Assembly (NCBI RefSeq): GCF_900111765.1
Contig: NZ_FOIB01000009.1
Coordinates: forward strand, 124,001 to 188,000
From: Myxococcus fulvus
GTDB taxonomy: Bacteria > Myxococcota > Myxococcia > Myxococcales > Myxococcaceae
Length of the DNA: 64,000 bases
Reading direction: 5' to 3'
Made by a program: the position numbers and the translations under genes. This document shows positions 40,001-48,452 of the stretch, in pieces. Under the pieces are notes generated by a model. It did no database searches. It was not told the DNA's origin and worked only from the letters and a program-made list of their open reading frames with translations. Positions within the stretch are counted from its first letter, which is position 1. Each line of letters starts with the position of its first letter.

Positions 40001-42486
40001 TGCATTCCGGGAGGCATCGCTCCGTGCGGTGGTCCGGGGATCGTGGGGAAGCCCGGTCCCGAGGGAGGCCGCGCACCTGCCATGCCTGGAGGCACGGGGC
40101 CTTGTGGGGCCCCCATGCTCGGCATGCCTGGGCTCGAAGGACGCGTCCCCGCGACACCGGGAGGCACCGGTCCCTGAGGTCCCGGACCGCTCACTCCCTG
40201 CGGAGGACGAGGTCCCATCCCCGGAGGCCCGGGCACCGAGGGCACGCCCGTACGTGACGGAGGCCGTGCGCCCGTCATCCCAGGAGGCACGGGCCCCGAC
40301 GGAGGCCGAGTGCCCATCATCCCAGGAGGTGCCGAGCCAGGACCGCTCACATTGCTCGGAGGCACGGAGCCCGGCCCCCCCATCATCCCCGGAGCAGGCA
40401 CGGGCCCAGACACCGGCGGCGTCCCTGCTCCCGGAGGAGGCCCACCCACGCCCTGCGCGGGTCTCGCCATCATCCCAGGCGGCAACCCCTGACCTCCCGC
40501 CCCAGGTCCACCCGGAACAGGAGACGCGCCCTGAACGGAAGGCATGCCGCTGCTCGACGGAGGCCGTGCCCCCATCATGCCAGGCGGCCCACCAGGTCCA
40601 CCGGCCACGGGTGCGCCACCAGGTGCCCTGGGCGGAACAGCCCCCGGCACCGCGGGCACTCCGCTGCTCGAGGGAGGACGCGCCCCCGCCATCCCGGGCG
40701 GCCCCACAGGCCCCGGTCCACCCGGCATCCCAGGAGGTACAGGGCCTGGAACCACGGGCATGCCCGCGCTCGACGGAGGCCGCGCTCCGCTCATCCCAGG
40801 AGGAACAGGTCCCTGCGCACCGGGCACGACGGGAATCCCCACACCCGACGGTCGAGCACTCGCAAGCCCCGGCGGGACAGCCCCTGGGCCACCCGGCGCG
40901 CCGATGTTCGGAGGAGGCCTCGCACCTGGCGCGGCAGCGGGTCCCCCTCCCGGTGACGCAGGCGGCTTCGCGCCCTGCGGCCCCGCGGACGGTGGAGCCC
41001 CTTGAGCTCCAGGGCCCGGCTGCGGCCGTGCCCCCGGCCCCGCCACGAGCCCCGGAGGCACCGCGCCCTGCGCCGACACGACCGGCTCGGCAACGCCACC
41101 CGCGGCAACGGACGGCCGCGTCCCAGGCACCAGCCCCGAAGGAACTCCACCCTGCGGTCCCGAGGCAGCAGCCTCCGCGAATCCACCGGGAGCAGGAGGC
41201 GGTCGCGCGGCCATCGCCGGAGACCCCGGCGCCTGCGGCTCCACGAGCGGACCCGCGGCCCCAGGTCCACGCACCGGAGGCAACCCCGCGCCACCAGGCC
41301 CCGCCGCCCGAGCCAACCCCGGAGGCTGAACCGGAGACCACTGCCCCGCCGACTGTCGCGACACCATGCCCGGCGGCTGCGAGGACTGTCCGCCCTGCCC
41401 CTCCGGGTTCCCCGCCAGCAGCACCGGGCTCCTCGGAGCGGGAGTCTCCACCACCTCCTCCATCACCCCTTCGAGCACCTCCTCGGTGTCCACCACGTCG
41501 AGCTCCTCGGTGGGCTCGATCTCCTCCGCCGCCTCGAACTCCTCCTCGGGTTCGATCTCCTCCGCCTCTTCAATCGGCGCGGGAGGCATCGCCGGAGCCA
41601 ACCGAGGCGGCTCCGCCGGCGCGAGCCGAGGCGGAGGCCCCGAAGACCGCGCCCCCCTCGCCGCGTCCACGGACACCAACTGGGGAGGCTCCGGAGGACG
41701 GGCCACCTCCGTGGGCCCCAGCACTGGAGGTCCAGGCTTCGTCACCACCGCCGCGGGCGCCTCCGACGCATCCCCCAGCAACCCACCCGTCGGCGCCAAC
41801 ACCGGGCTCGCGCCCGTCCACGGAGTCTCCTCCGTCGTCGTGTCGTCGGAGTCGTCGCTCAGGAACTGCCCGGGCGCCAACCCACCGAACATCCCCTCCG
41901 TCCCCGGAGCGGCTCGCACGGGCGCGGGCGGCGGCGGCGCCTCGGGCTGCGCGAGGACCACGCTCCTCGCTGCGGGCGCCGGAGCGGCGGCGGGACGGGG
42001 CGGCGCCGCCGGAGCCAGCCGCCGGGCCGTCGCCATGCTCAACGAGCGCGACTCGCGCCGGATGCCATAGCGCTGGGCCTGGTAATGGAACAGCCGCAGC
42101 TCGGGCGTGATGTGCGGGAGGATTCGCAGGCCCGTGATGAACCCCAGCGCATCCGTGTGCTGGATTTCGAAGGGGCTCGCCATGGCCACCCGCAGCCGGC
42201 GCCCCTCCTGCCCCAGCGGGAAGGCCAGGTGCTTCTCCGCGAGCGCCGCCGGCAGCAACGTGAGCGTCGCGTCCGTGACGGCCTCGAAGTCGGCCTCCTG
42301 CGCCACCGGGTAGCGGGTCTGCTCCCCCAGCACCATCGCCAGCGTGTCGATGTCCAGCATCTCCAGCTCGACGAGGATGGAGCCCAGCCGCCCACCGTAG
42401 ATGAGCTGTGCCTTCAGGGCTTCGTCGAGCTGCGCCTGCGTGAGGAGGCCCTTGCGGACCAGGATTGCTCCGAGCTTTTCGGCCAT
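37087..42486 (-). CDS. giant MshEN-domain protein with collagen-like region and GAF-like C-terminus
   Basis: 1799 residues without signal peptide. Residues 1-145 are an MshEN/GspE N-terminal domain (LGAILVRKGLLTQAQLDEAL, then LGSILVELEMLDIDTLAMVL); such domains bind cyclic-di-GMP in some type II/IV secretion ATPases, but no Walker A motif exists anywhere here. Residues 160-305 are Pro/Ala-rich, 305-350 strongly acidic, and 365-910 Pro/Gly-rich with about eight copies of PPGMxGARPPSSxGxP. Residues 910-1620 are Ser/Glu/Ala/Thr-rich and presumably disordered. From about 1640 a GAF-like fold follows (VLTALDDVGSQGVLGKVLIA ... LLVVPIRARGRPVAFVVADS). Possibly a c-di-GMP-responsive scaffold (inference). 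ATG at 42486 follows GGGAGG. Confidence 0.88.
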   Translation of the reverse strand: MAEKLGAILVRKGLLTQAQLDEALKAQLIYGGRLGSILVELEMLDIDTLAMVLGEQTRYPVAQEADFEAVTDATLTLLPAALAEKHLAFPLGQEGRRLRVAMASPFEIQHTDALGFITGLRILPHITPELRLFHYQAQRYGIRRESRSLSMATARRLAPAAPPRPAAAPAPAARSVVLAQPEAPPPPAPVRAAPGTEGMFGGLAPGQFLSDDSDDTTTEETPWTGASPVLAPTGGLLGDASEAPAAVVTKPGPPVLGPTEVARPPEPPQLVSVDAARGARSSGPPPRLAPAEPPRLAPAMPPAPIEEAEEIEPEEEFEAAEEIEPTEELDVVDTEEVLEGVMEEVVETPAPRSPVLLAGNPEGQGGQSSQPPGMVSRQSAGQWSPVQPPGLARAAGPGGAGLPPVRGPGAAGPLVEPQAPGSPAMAARPPPAPGGFAEAAASGPQGGVPSGLVPGTRPSVAAGGVAEPVVSAQGAVPPGLVAGPGARPQPGPGAQGAPPSAGPQGAKPPASPGGGPAAAPGARPPPNIGAPGGPGAVPPGLASARPSGVGIPVVPGAQGPVPPGMSGARPPSSAGMPVVPGPVPPGMPGGPGPVGPPGMAGARPPSSSGVPAVPGAVPPRAPGGAPVAGGPGGPPGMMGARPPSSSGMPSVQGASPVPGGPGAGGQGLPPGMMARPAQGVGGPPPGAGTPPVSGPVPAPGMMGGPGSVPPSNVSGPGSAPPGMMGTRPPSGPVPPGMTGARPPSRTGVPSVPGPPGMGPRPPQGVSGPGPQGPVPPGVAGTRPSSPGMPSMGAPQGPVPPGMAGARPPSGPGFPTIPGPPHGAMPPGMQGGRPPSMTGGPGGPPPPGMVRPPQPVGGMNPDVGGVAPRPPMGQPQPPGMKGVAAPQPPGMAPRGAPPPAAAGSVPPGIGLATPSVSDVSQAPLSELDARVETESGLEILSTEDSASASSPDVSVADAVLDGGSLEVSSEALGASEGREAQATDGAVREVGVLQVSQEALGALDDGSAQVVGLTSSNTERLDDAVAVASPPTEAGSDARVEGGEAQERPSDSSLNVDAASDLTRGNVSEEGLPSSERAAEESPSSTTSEVSETPWSVGDASARIEPAPSDESTSRETVATTPEFEPASANEAGATSRASQLLEGEGTAATTDVPALAQVEEHAAPTDKDETAPQATSSAPGDAEVVRLSTREEVEERAAVAPSTAGSEATALDGPAPTGAETVSDVALASVIASAPFSIESQTAHGSSLPTVDVDSGVEASHRQPSVSDARSTGQDASPLDDWGDVAQSESKVTGDSEDAEPIAREVRSTEAAASESSVELSSASTQSDVSTEAEVSPASTTESAARELQTAALSNDARGTRNEEPSSAPEVQSSTAVAYLDESEVKPHAELPASTEVPAPEHSGASTSDSTEAPSVEHWKLMKATLGDASQVDQDTSSPAIDSSAPAAVPVEGDVGETLTIEAAGTMLASHGEPSGSATVASPPVESPSPVDAAPVAHAGAEVIALREPQVPDAEPTPTEPSPRPVPPRRAAIELDELPAADDAPMQLASTWEFVGWQGAEGNGTIGHSAESTWEDRAVDLEGNARAAAPAGATTELPLASAWDFIQQPWQPQARAPSEALATLLAAADESTPDASHDGPKVSADQVLTALDDVGSQGVLGKVLIAYCAGRFQRAFLLGESFGLVRVGHAWGPGSDSPAVASLKVDLEAPSLLVSALGQLGPSSFDAPSCVQDEAIFAALGGPTSHLLVVPIRARGRPVAFVVADSGGAHVATTTLDELTRVSAKASEVYDRLPATRAE
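39757..41394 (-). repeat. degenerate tandem repeats encoding PPGM-type collagen-like motif
   Basis: Inside the giant gene, codons for residues 365-910 contain irregular repeats of about 48 bases encoding PPGMxGARPPSSxGxP; well-preserved copies start at residues 562, 596, 634, 720, 734, 775, 799 and 825. The units vary in spacing and third positions, so the expansion is old rather than recent. Confidence 0.85.
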
Positions 42487-42821
42487 GCCTCCCGGAGTCT
42501 AGACGGCTTCGCCCCACACCGGACCGGCCCCCGTGCGCCCTCGCGTCATTTCGCCCAGGTCCGCCGGCACCTCGCACACAACCCGGCGGCAACAATCGCG
42601 CTCCGTGTGAAATCCGACACCCTTCGCGCCTGCCTGCCCCTCCCCATGGATGGGGCCTCTTCCGCGTCCAGAACCCTTGCCTCCGGCAAACGACTTCGAG
42701 CCCACAGCTCGCGGCGCTCCTGTAACTGGGTTACCCGGACAAGCAAGAACAATCCGTGACAATCACTAAAACCATGCGTGCAGCCCCTGCTGTGTCGTCC
42801 CTGCCGTTTGGAGCAGTACCC
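42487..42821 (+). promoter_or_regulatory. divergent intergenic region with protease upstream element
   Basis: 335 bases between divergent genes. The segment from about 42661 to 42790 is clearly homologous to 44850-44985 before the second protease: both have CAAACG followed by CGAGCCCACA, the 19-bp motif at 42717-42735, a -10-like TAAAAC at 42767 and GTGCAGCCC. No good -35 is seen, so an activator or alternative sigma factor is likely. Confidence 0.5.
42717..42735. promoter_or_regulatory. 19-bp motif CTCCTGTAACTGGGTTACC
   Basis: Contains the dyad GTAAC-TGG-GTTAC. It lies 87 bases before the first protease ATG. Related copies occur at 44909-44927 (same 87-base spacing) and 48453-48471. Confidence 0.45.
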
Positions 42822-44741
42822 ATGAAGCGAATCCAGTTTTCGGGTCTCGTGGCCGCGTTGCTGTTTGGCGCGCCGGCCGCGATGGCCTCTGGCCCCGCAT
42901 GTGAAGCGCCCACCGCCTCCGCCGCGCAGAGCGCGACGAAGGTCGGTGAAGACGTCCATCGTCGTTTCGAGTCCGCGCACCCCTACGCCACCGCGACGCC
43001 CCGCACGCGCGGCGGTCCGGTCCACACCGACGTCATCACCCACGCCGGTGCCGCGTACATCGCCCCGCACTTCGAGCGCCTTGAGCTCGCCGACGGCGAC
43101 TACGTGGTGGTGCGCTCGCCGGACGGTTCCCGCTCCCGGCGCTATGACAACCGCCACCCGGGCGCGCGCGATGGATTCTGGGCCATCCACGTCTCCGGTG
43201 ACACGGCCATCATCGAGTTGCACACCGCCGTCCCGTCCGGCCCGCAGGGCATCGCGAACCAGCATGGCTACACCATCGACCGGTTCGCGCGCGGCTACAC
43301 CAACCAGGAGATGGGCTTCCTGTCCGAACAAGGCGAGGCGCTGTGCGGTCCTGACGACACGCGTTGGGCCCCTTGCTACAAGAGCAGCGAGCCCACCCTC
43401 TACGGCCGTGCGCGCCCCGTGGCCCGCCTGCTCATCAATGGCTCCAGCGCGTGCACCGGATGGCTCGTGGGCAGCCAGGGCCACATCATGACGAACGAGC
43501 ACTGCGTCGGCACCGCCGCCGAGGCCCAGAACACGAACTTCGAGTTCATGGCGGAGGGCGAGAGCTGCACGACGAACTGTGGGAGCTGGTTCGGCTGCCC
43601 TGGCACCGTCTACGACGGCGCCACCCTGGTGAAGGCGGACTACGCGCTCGACTATTCGCTGGTGAAGCTGCCGGAGAGCCCCATCCTCCACTACGGCTAC
43701 CTGCAGCTGCGTGACTCGGGCGCGGTGGTGAACGAGCGCATCTACATCCCGCAGCACCCCAGGGCCCACGGCAAGAAGATCGCCGTCATGTCCACGCACG
43801 CCTCGGACGAGTCCGGCTACGCGGAGGTCTACAGCCTCAACGAGCGGGCGTGTCATACCGGAGGCCCCAACGACGTGGGCTATTACGCGGACACCGAGGG
43901 CGGCTCCTCGGGCTCGCCCGTGATGGGCCACCGTGACAACCTGGTGGTGGCGCTGCACCACTGCGCCAACTGCCCCAACCGCGGCGTGCCCATCCAGCGC
44001 GTCATCCAGCACCTGGGCACCGACCTGCCCACGTGCGCCAGGCCCGCCACGGGCTGCCCGGACACCAATCCCCCGAACAATCCGCCCACCCCCAGCAGCC
44101 TGTTCGAGTACACGGCGACCAACACCAACAGCGCCCAGCAGAACACCGCCACCCGGCGAGTCACGCTGGGCGCTGGCCAGTCACTCACCGTGGGCACCTG
44201 CGGCCTGTCGGGCTCGGCCTATGACGGTGACACCTTCCTGCGCCTCTTCCATGGCGCCGCCGAGGTGGCCAGCAACGACGACTCGTGCGAAGGACGGGGC
44301 TCGCGCATCACGTACACCGCCACCACGGCGGGCGAGTACGAAGTCCGCGCCGGCTGCTATGGCAACGGGAGCTGCGGCGGCACCGTCGTCTGGGAGGTCT
44401 CCGGCGGGACCCCGCCGTCTCCTCCCACGAGTGGCACGTTCAGCTTCAACGCGACGAACACCGACAGCGCCAAGCGCAACACCGTCACCCGCGACATCCC
44501 CCTCACCCGGGGACAGATGCTCATCGTGGCCACCTGCGGCCTGCCAGGCGCGTCCTACGACGGCGACACCTTCATGCGCCTCTTCAACGGCACCGCGGAG
44601 CTGGCCTGGAACGATGACTCCTGCACCGGCCGGGGCTCGAGCATCACGTACACCGCGACCACCACGCGCACGGTCCAGGTCCGCGTGGGCTGCTATGGCA
44701 ACACCACCTGCAGCGGCAAGGTGAGCTGGAAGATCCAGTAG
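42822..44741 (+). CDS. secreted lysyl-endopeptidase-like serine protease, copy 1
   Basis: 639 residues with signal peptide (MKRIQFSGLVAALLFGAPAAMA). The trypsin-fold catalytic triad is visible: His 227 (MTNEHCVG), Asp 277 (DYSLVKL) and Ser 363 in TEGGSSGSPVMG, the form seen in Achromobacter lysyl endopeptidase and V8-like enzymes. An N-terminal domain (about 200 residues) precedes it. Two C-terminal repeats begin at residues 428 (FEYTATNTNSAQQNT) and 540 (FSFNATNTDSAKRNT), each with paired Cys, perhaps for substrate or surface binding. ATG at 42822 follows GGAG. The next gene is a paralogue. Probably used in predation or nutrition. Confidence 0.9.
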   Translation: MKRIQFSGLVAALLFGAPAAMASGPACEAPTASAAQSATKVGEDVHRRFESAHPYATATPRTRGGPVHTDVITHAGAAYIAPHFERLELADGDYVVVRSPDGSRSRRYDNRHPGARDGFWAIHVSGDTAIIELHTAVPSGPQGIANQHGYTIDRFARGYTNQEMGFLSEQGEALCGPDDTRWAPCYKSSEPTLYGRARPVARLLINGSSACTGWLVGSQGHIMTNEHCVGTAAEAQNTNFEFMAEGESCTTNCGSWFGCPGTVYDGATLVKADYALDYSLVKLPESPILHYGYLQLRDSGAVVNERIYIPQHPRAHGKKIAVMSTHASDESGYAEVYSLNERACHTGGPNDVGYYADTEGGSSGSPVMGHRDNLVVALHHCANCPNRGVPIQRVIQHLGTDLPTCARPATGCPDTNPPNNPPTPSSLFEYTATNTNSAQQNTATRRVTLGAGQSLTVGTCGLSGSAYDGDTFLRLFHGAAEVASNDDSCEGRGSRITYTATTAGEYEVRAGCYGNGSCGGTVVWEVSGGTPPSPPTSGTFSFNATNTDSAKRNTVTRDIPLTRGQMLIVATCGLPGASYDGDTFMRLFNGTAELAWNDDSCTGRGSSITYTATTTRTVQVRVGCYGNTTCSGKVSWKIQ

Positions 44742-44758
44742 CTCGCTCGTGAAACACC

Positions 44759-44793
44759 GCGCGTCGGGCCCCGGCATCCACGGCCCGACGCGC
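44759..44793 (+). terminator. terminator after protease copy 1
   Basis: A perfect 12-bp stem GCGCGTCGGGCC / GGCCCGACGCGC with an 11-base loop. It is homologous to the hairpin at 46975-47007 after copy 2. There is no U tract. Confidence 0.7.
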
Positions 44794-44908
44794 ACCGTAC
44801 GAAACCCGACGAGACACTCCTCCACCAGCCCTCCCCCCGAGACAGTGTCACTTCCGCATCCAGGACCGTTGGCGCCGACAAACGGCGACGAGCCCACAAC
44901 TCCGTCCG

Positions 44909-44927
44909 TTCTTGCAACCCGGTCAAC
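44909..44927. promoter_or_regulatory. 19-bp motif TTCTTGCAACCCGGTCAAC, second copy
   Basis: Same position relative to the start codon (87 bases) as the motif before copy 1, with 12 of 19 positions identical; a -10-like TATAAC follows at 44960. Confidence 0.45.
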
Positions 44928-45013
44928 AACTACGAATCCAGCCTGTAAGGGCTCACCGCTATAACGGTGCGTGCAGCCCACGCTGCGAAGCCCCATTCCT
45001 TGCAGGAGAACCG

Positions 45014-46954
45014 ATGAAACGATTCCAGCTCGCGGGTCTCGTCGCCGCGCTGTCGCTCAGCGCGCCGGCGGCGCTGGCCTCGGCGCCCGTGTGCGAGGCG
45101 GCCGTGTCGCCCGCCTCCCAGCGCGCCACGAAGGTCGGCGAAGACGTGCACCGGCGTTTCGAGTCGGCCCATCCCTACGCCACCCCGGAGCTGCGCGCCC
45201 GAAGCGGTCCGCTCCACACCGACGTCATCACCCACCCGGGGGCCGCGTACATCGCCGCGCACTTCGAGCGACTGGAGCTCGCGGAGGGCGACTTCGTCGT
45301 GGTGCGCGCCCCGGACGGCTCCCGCTCCAAGCGCTACGACAACCGCCACCCGGGCGCGCGCGACGGCTTCTGGGCCCTGCACATCCCCGGCGACACGGCC
45401 ATCATCGAGCTGCACAGCGCCGACCACGCCGGCCGCCAGGGCATCCTGAACCAGCACGGCTACAGCATCGACCGGTTCGCGCGCGGCTACACCAACCAGG
45501 AGATGGGCTTCACGTCCGAGCTGAACAAGGCCGTGTGTGGCGCGGACGACTCGCGCTGGGCGCCCTGTTACGCCGCCAGCGACCCCGCCATCTACGGCCG
45601 CGCTCGCCCCGTGGCGCGCCTGCTCATCGGTGGCTCCAGCGCGTGCACCGGCTGGCTCGTGGGCAGCCAGGGCCACGTCATGACGAACCAGCACTGCATC
45701 GCCACCGCGAGCGACGCGCAGAACACCGACTTCGAGTTCATGGCGGAGGGCGCCAGCTGCGCCACGAGCTGCGGCAGCTGGTTCGGCTGCCCCGGCCACG
45801 TCATCTCCGGCGGCACCCTGGTGCAGGCGGACGCGCCCCGTGACTACGCGCTGGTGCGGCTCGCGGTGAATCCGACCAACAGCTTCGGCTACCTCCAGCT
45901 TCGCGGCTCGGGCGCGGTGGTGAACGAGCGCATCTACGTCCCGCAGCACCCCGCCGGGTACGGGAAGAAGATCGCCGTCGCCTCCACGGACTCCTCCGAC
46001 GCGTCCGGCTTCGCGGAGGTCTACAGCCTCAACGAGCCGTCCTGCCAGTCCGGCGGCCCCAACGACGTGGGCTACTTCGCGGACACGCAGGGCGGCTCCT
46101 CGGGCTCGCCCGTGATTGGCCACGGCGACCACCTGGTGGTGTCCCTGCACCACTGCGCCAACTGCCCCAACCGCGGCGTGCCCATCCAGGCCGTCATCAG
46201 CCACCTGGGCGCGAACCTGCCCACGTGCGCCCTGCCCGCCGCCGGCTGCCCCAGCCCCAGCGGCGACGGCACCCCGCCCCCGGAGGAGCCGCCTCCGCCG
46301 GCCAACTCCTTCGCGTACACGGCCTCCAACACCAACGACGCCCAGCAGAACACGTCCAACAAGCGCATCGCCCTCACCGCCGGCCAGACGCTCACCGTGG
46401 CCACCTGCGGCCTGACGGGCGCGAAGACGTCCGGGGACACCTACCTGCGCCTGCACAACCCGTCCGGCACCTCCGTGGCCACCAACGACGACGCCTGCGG
46501 CGGCCGGGGCTCCAGCATCACCCACACCGCCACCGTCACCGGGGAGTACGAGGTGCGCGCGGGCTGCTACGCCGGCGGGAGCTGCGGCGGCACCGTGGTG
46601 TGGGAGATCTCAGGCGGCGGCAACCCGCCCACGCCCCCCACCTCCGGCACCTTCCAGTACAACGGGACGAACACCAACAGCGCCCAGCAGAACACCACCA
46701 ATCGGGACGTCGTCGTCCCCGCGGGCAAGACGCTCCTCGTCGCCACCTGCGGCCTGCCGAACACGTCCTTCAGCGGGGACACCTTCTTGCGCCTCTACGG
46801 CAACGGGGCGCAGGTCGCGGCGAACGATGACGCGTGCGGTGGCCGGGGCTCCAGCGTGAGCTACACGGCCACCACCAGCGGCACGGTCCAGGTTCGCGCG
46901 GGCTGCTACACCAGCGGGACGTGCAGCGGCACGGTGGTCTGGAACGTCCAGTAG
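45014..46954 (+). CDS. secreted lysyl-endopeptidase-like serine protease, copy 2
   Basis: 646 residues, paralogue of the gene just upstream with the same order: signal peptide (MKRFQLAGLVAALSLSAPAALA), N-terminal domain, trypsin-like domain (His in MTNQHCIA, Asp in APRDYALVRL, Ser in TQGGSSGSPVIG) and two C-terminal repeats (FAYTASNTNDAQQNT and FQYNGTNTNSAQQNT). Long stretches such as DRFARGYTNQEMGF are identical in both copies. ATG at 45014 follows AGGAG. The linker before the repeats is longer and Pro-rich. Confidence 0.9.
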   Translation: MKRFQLAGLVAALSLSAPAALASAPVCEAAVSPASQRATKVGEDVHRRFESAHPYATPELRARSGPLHTDVITHPGAAYIAAHFERLELAEGDFVVVRAPDGSRSKRYDNRHPGARDGFWALHIPGDTAIIELHSADHAGRQGILNQHGYSIDRFARGYTNQEMGFTSELNKAVCGADDSRWAPCYAASDPAIYGRARPVARLLIGGSSACTGWLVGSQGHVMTNQHCIATASDAQNTDFEFMAEGASCATSCGSWFGCPGHVISGGTLVQADAPRDYALVRLAVNPTNSFGYLQLRGSGAVVNERIYVPQHPAGYGKKIAVASTDSSDASGFAEVYSLNEPSCQSGGPNDVGYFADTQGGSSGSPVIGHGDHLVVSLHHCANCPNRGVPIQAVISHLGANLPTCALPAAGCPSPSGDGTPPPEEPPPPANSFAYTASNTNDAQQNTSNKRIALTAGQTLTVATCGLTGAKTSGDTYLRLHNPSGTSVATNDDACGGRGSSITHTATVTGEYEVRAGCYAGGSCGGTVVWEISGGGNPPTPPTSGTFQYNGTNTNSAQQNTTNRDVVVPAGKTLLVATCGLPNTSFSGDTFLRLYGNGAQVAANDDACGGRGSSVSYTATTSGTVQVRAGCYTSGTCSGTVVWNVQ

Positions 46955-46974
46955 CGCGGGGTCGGTTCCACTGT

Positions 46975-47035
46975 GCGTCGGGCCCTCGGAATTCCACGGC
47001 CCGACGCGGGAGGGGGCCTCGGATTTCCGAGGCCC
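46975..47035. terminator. double hairpin between protease copy 2 and convergent sugar-transferase gene
   Basis: First stem GCGTCGGGCC / GGCCCGACGC (46975-47007), homologous to the one after copy 1; second stem GGGCCTCGG-ATTT-CCGAGGCCC (47014-47035). The pair probably ends transcripts from both sides. Confidence 0.68.
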
Positions 47036-47050
47036 GCTCGCCCCCCGAAG

Positions 47051-48445
47051 TCAGTAGGCGTTCTTCGAGAGGAAGCCGCCGAGCGCGGTGCGCACGAGGA
47101 TCTTCAGGTCCATCAAGAGCGACCAGTTCTCGATGTAGTACAGGTCGTACTCGATGCGCTTCTCGATGCACGTCTGGCCGCGCAGGCCGTTGATCTGCGC
47201 CCAGCCGGTGATGCCCGCCTTCACCTTGTGCCGCAGGTGGTAGCGCGGAATCTGGCGCTTGAACTCCTCGATGAAGACGGGACGCTCGGGGCGCGGGCCC
47301 ACGAGGCTCATGTCCCCCGTCAGCACGTTGAAGAACTGCGGCAGCTCATCCAGCGAGTACTTGCGCAGGAACGTGCCGATGACGGTGCGGCGCGGGTCGT
47401 CCTTGCGCGCCATCATCGCCCCGGAGTGCTCGGCGTCCACGCGCATGGTGCGGAACTTGAGGATGGAGAAGGTGCGCCCATCCATCCCCATGCGCTCCTG
47501 GCGATAGAGCACCGGCCCGCGGCTGGTCAGCCGCACGGCGATCGCGGTGGCCAGGATGAGCGGCGAGGTGGCGAGGATGGCGAGCAGCGAGAAGAGGATG
47601 TCGAACGCCCGCTTGGCCACCCGGCTCCAGCCCTCCATCGGGTCGCCCTGCAGCCGGATGATGGGCAGGCCGCCGAACTCCTCCAGGCCGCCGTACAGGG
47701 TGATGTACTGGTAGAGGTCCGGCACCACGCGGACGTCCACGGTGCGCAGCGCCAGCTGCTCCATGAGCTGCTTGACGTGGGCCTGCTCCTGCAGCGGCAG
47801 CGCGAGGATGACCTGGTCCACCGGCTGCGCGTCGAGCACGCGCTCCACGTCGCCCACGTGGCCAATCACGCGCACGCCGTTGACGTACTGGCCCACCTTC
47901 TCCGGCCGCAGGGACAGAAGGCCCGTCACCCGGAAGCCCAGCTCCTTGTGGACCTCCACCGTCTCCACCACGCGCTGGCCCAGCTCCCCCGCGCCGATGA
48001 CCAGGATGGACTTCAGGTTGTGGCCGCGCCGGCGCACCTCGCTGAGCACGTAGCGGAACGCCAGCCGGCTGCACGTCACCAGCACGAAGGCGTAGACGAC
48101 GAAGATGACCAGCGTCAGGCGCGAGTAGCGCTCGCGCACGAAGTAGGTCACCGCCACCAGGATGAGCGTCGCGGTGATGGTGGACTTGAAGACCTCGAAC
48201 ACCTCACCGGTGTTCGTCCGGGAGCGGATGGCCGCGTACAGCCGCGACTGCTTGAAGGTCACCGGGAAGATGACCAGCAGCATCAGCAGGAAGACGAACG
48301 AGTCCTCCCAGGGAGGGATGCCCTCCGTGACGGGGACGATGCCCGAGAACCGCGTGGCGTACGCCAAGGCGAACGCCAGCGCGAGCATCACCATGTCCGC
48401 GACAACCTTGATGGACGTGTAGAAGCGCTGGAGACGACTGAACAC
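47051..48445 (-). CDS. polyprenyl-phosphate glycosyl-1-phosphate transferase (exopolysaccharide initiating enzyme)
   Basis: 464 residues of the WcaJ/WbaP type. Four N-terminal membrane helices, a Rossmann-like CoA-binding domain (SILVIGAGELGQRVVETVE), a fifth hydrophobic helix (FDILFSLLAILATSPLILA) and the catalytic bacterial-sugar-transferase domain with SLVGPRPERPVFIEEF, KVKAGITGWAQINGLRGQT and a conserved YDLYYIENWSLLMDLKIL end. It loads the first sugar-1-phosphate onto undecaprenyl phosphate. M. xanthus has several (EpsZ, ExoE, BpsZ); I cannot tell which. GTG at 48445 has AGGAG seven bases upstream. Confidence 0.93.
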   Translation of the reverse strand: MFSRLQRFYTSIKVVADMVMLALAFALAYATRFSGIVPVTEGIPPWEDSFVFLLMLLVIFPVTFKQSRLYAAIRSRTNTGEVFEVFKSTITATLILVAVTYFVRERYSRLTLVIFVVYAFVLVTCSRLAFRYVLSEVRRRGHNLKSILVIGAGELGQRVVETVEVHKELGFRVTGLLSLRPEKVGQYVNGVRVIGHVGDVERVLDAQPVDQVILALPLQEQAHVKQLMEQLALRTVDVRVVPDLYQYITLYGGLEEFGGLPIIRLQGDPMEGWSRVAKRAFDILFSLLAILATSPLILATAIAVRLTSRGPVLYRQERMGMDGRTFSILKFRTMRVDAEHSGAMMARKDDPRRTVIGTFLRKYSLDELPQFFNVLTGDMSLVGPRPERPVFIEEFKRQIPRYHLRHKVKAGITGWAQINGLRGQTCIEKRIEYDLYYIENWSLLMDLKILVRTALGGFLSKNAY

Positions 48446-48452
48446 GCCTGGA

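Noticed and set aside
39757..41394. CRISPR-like or satellite repeats
   Set aside because: The periodicity follows codons of a protein repeat, units are variable and there are no unique spacers.
39753..42110. Very long open frames on the plus strand opposite the giant gene
   Set aside because: They encode only Pro/Arg/His-rich low-complexity sequence produced by GC-rich codons of the real minus-strand gene; the minus frame has recognisable domains at both ends and a good ribosome site.
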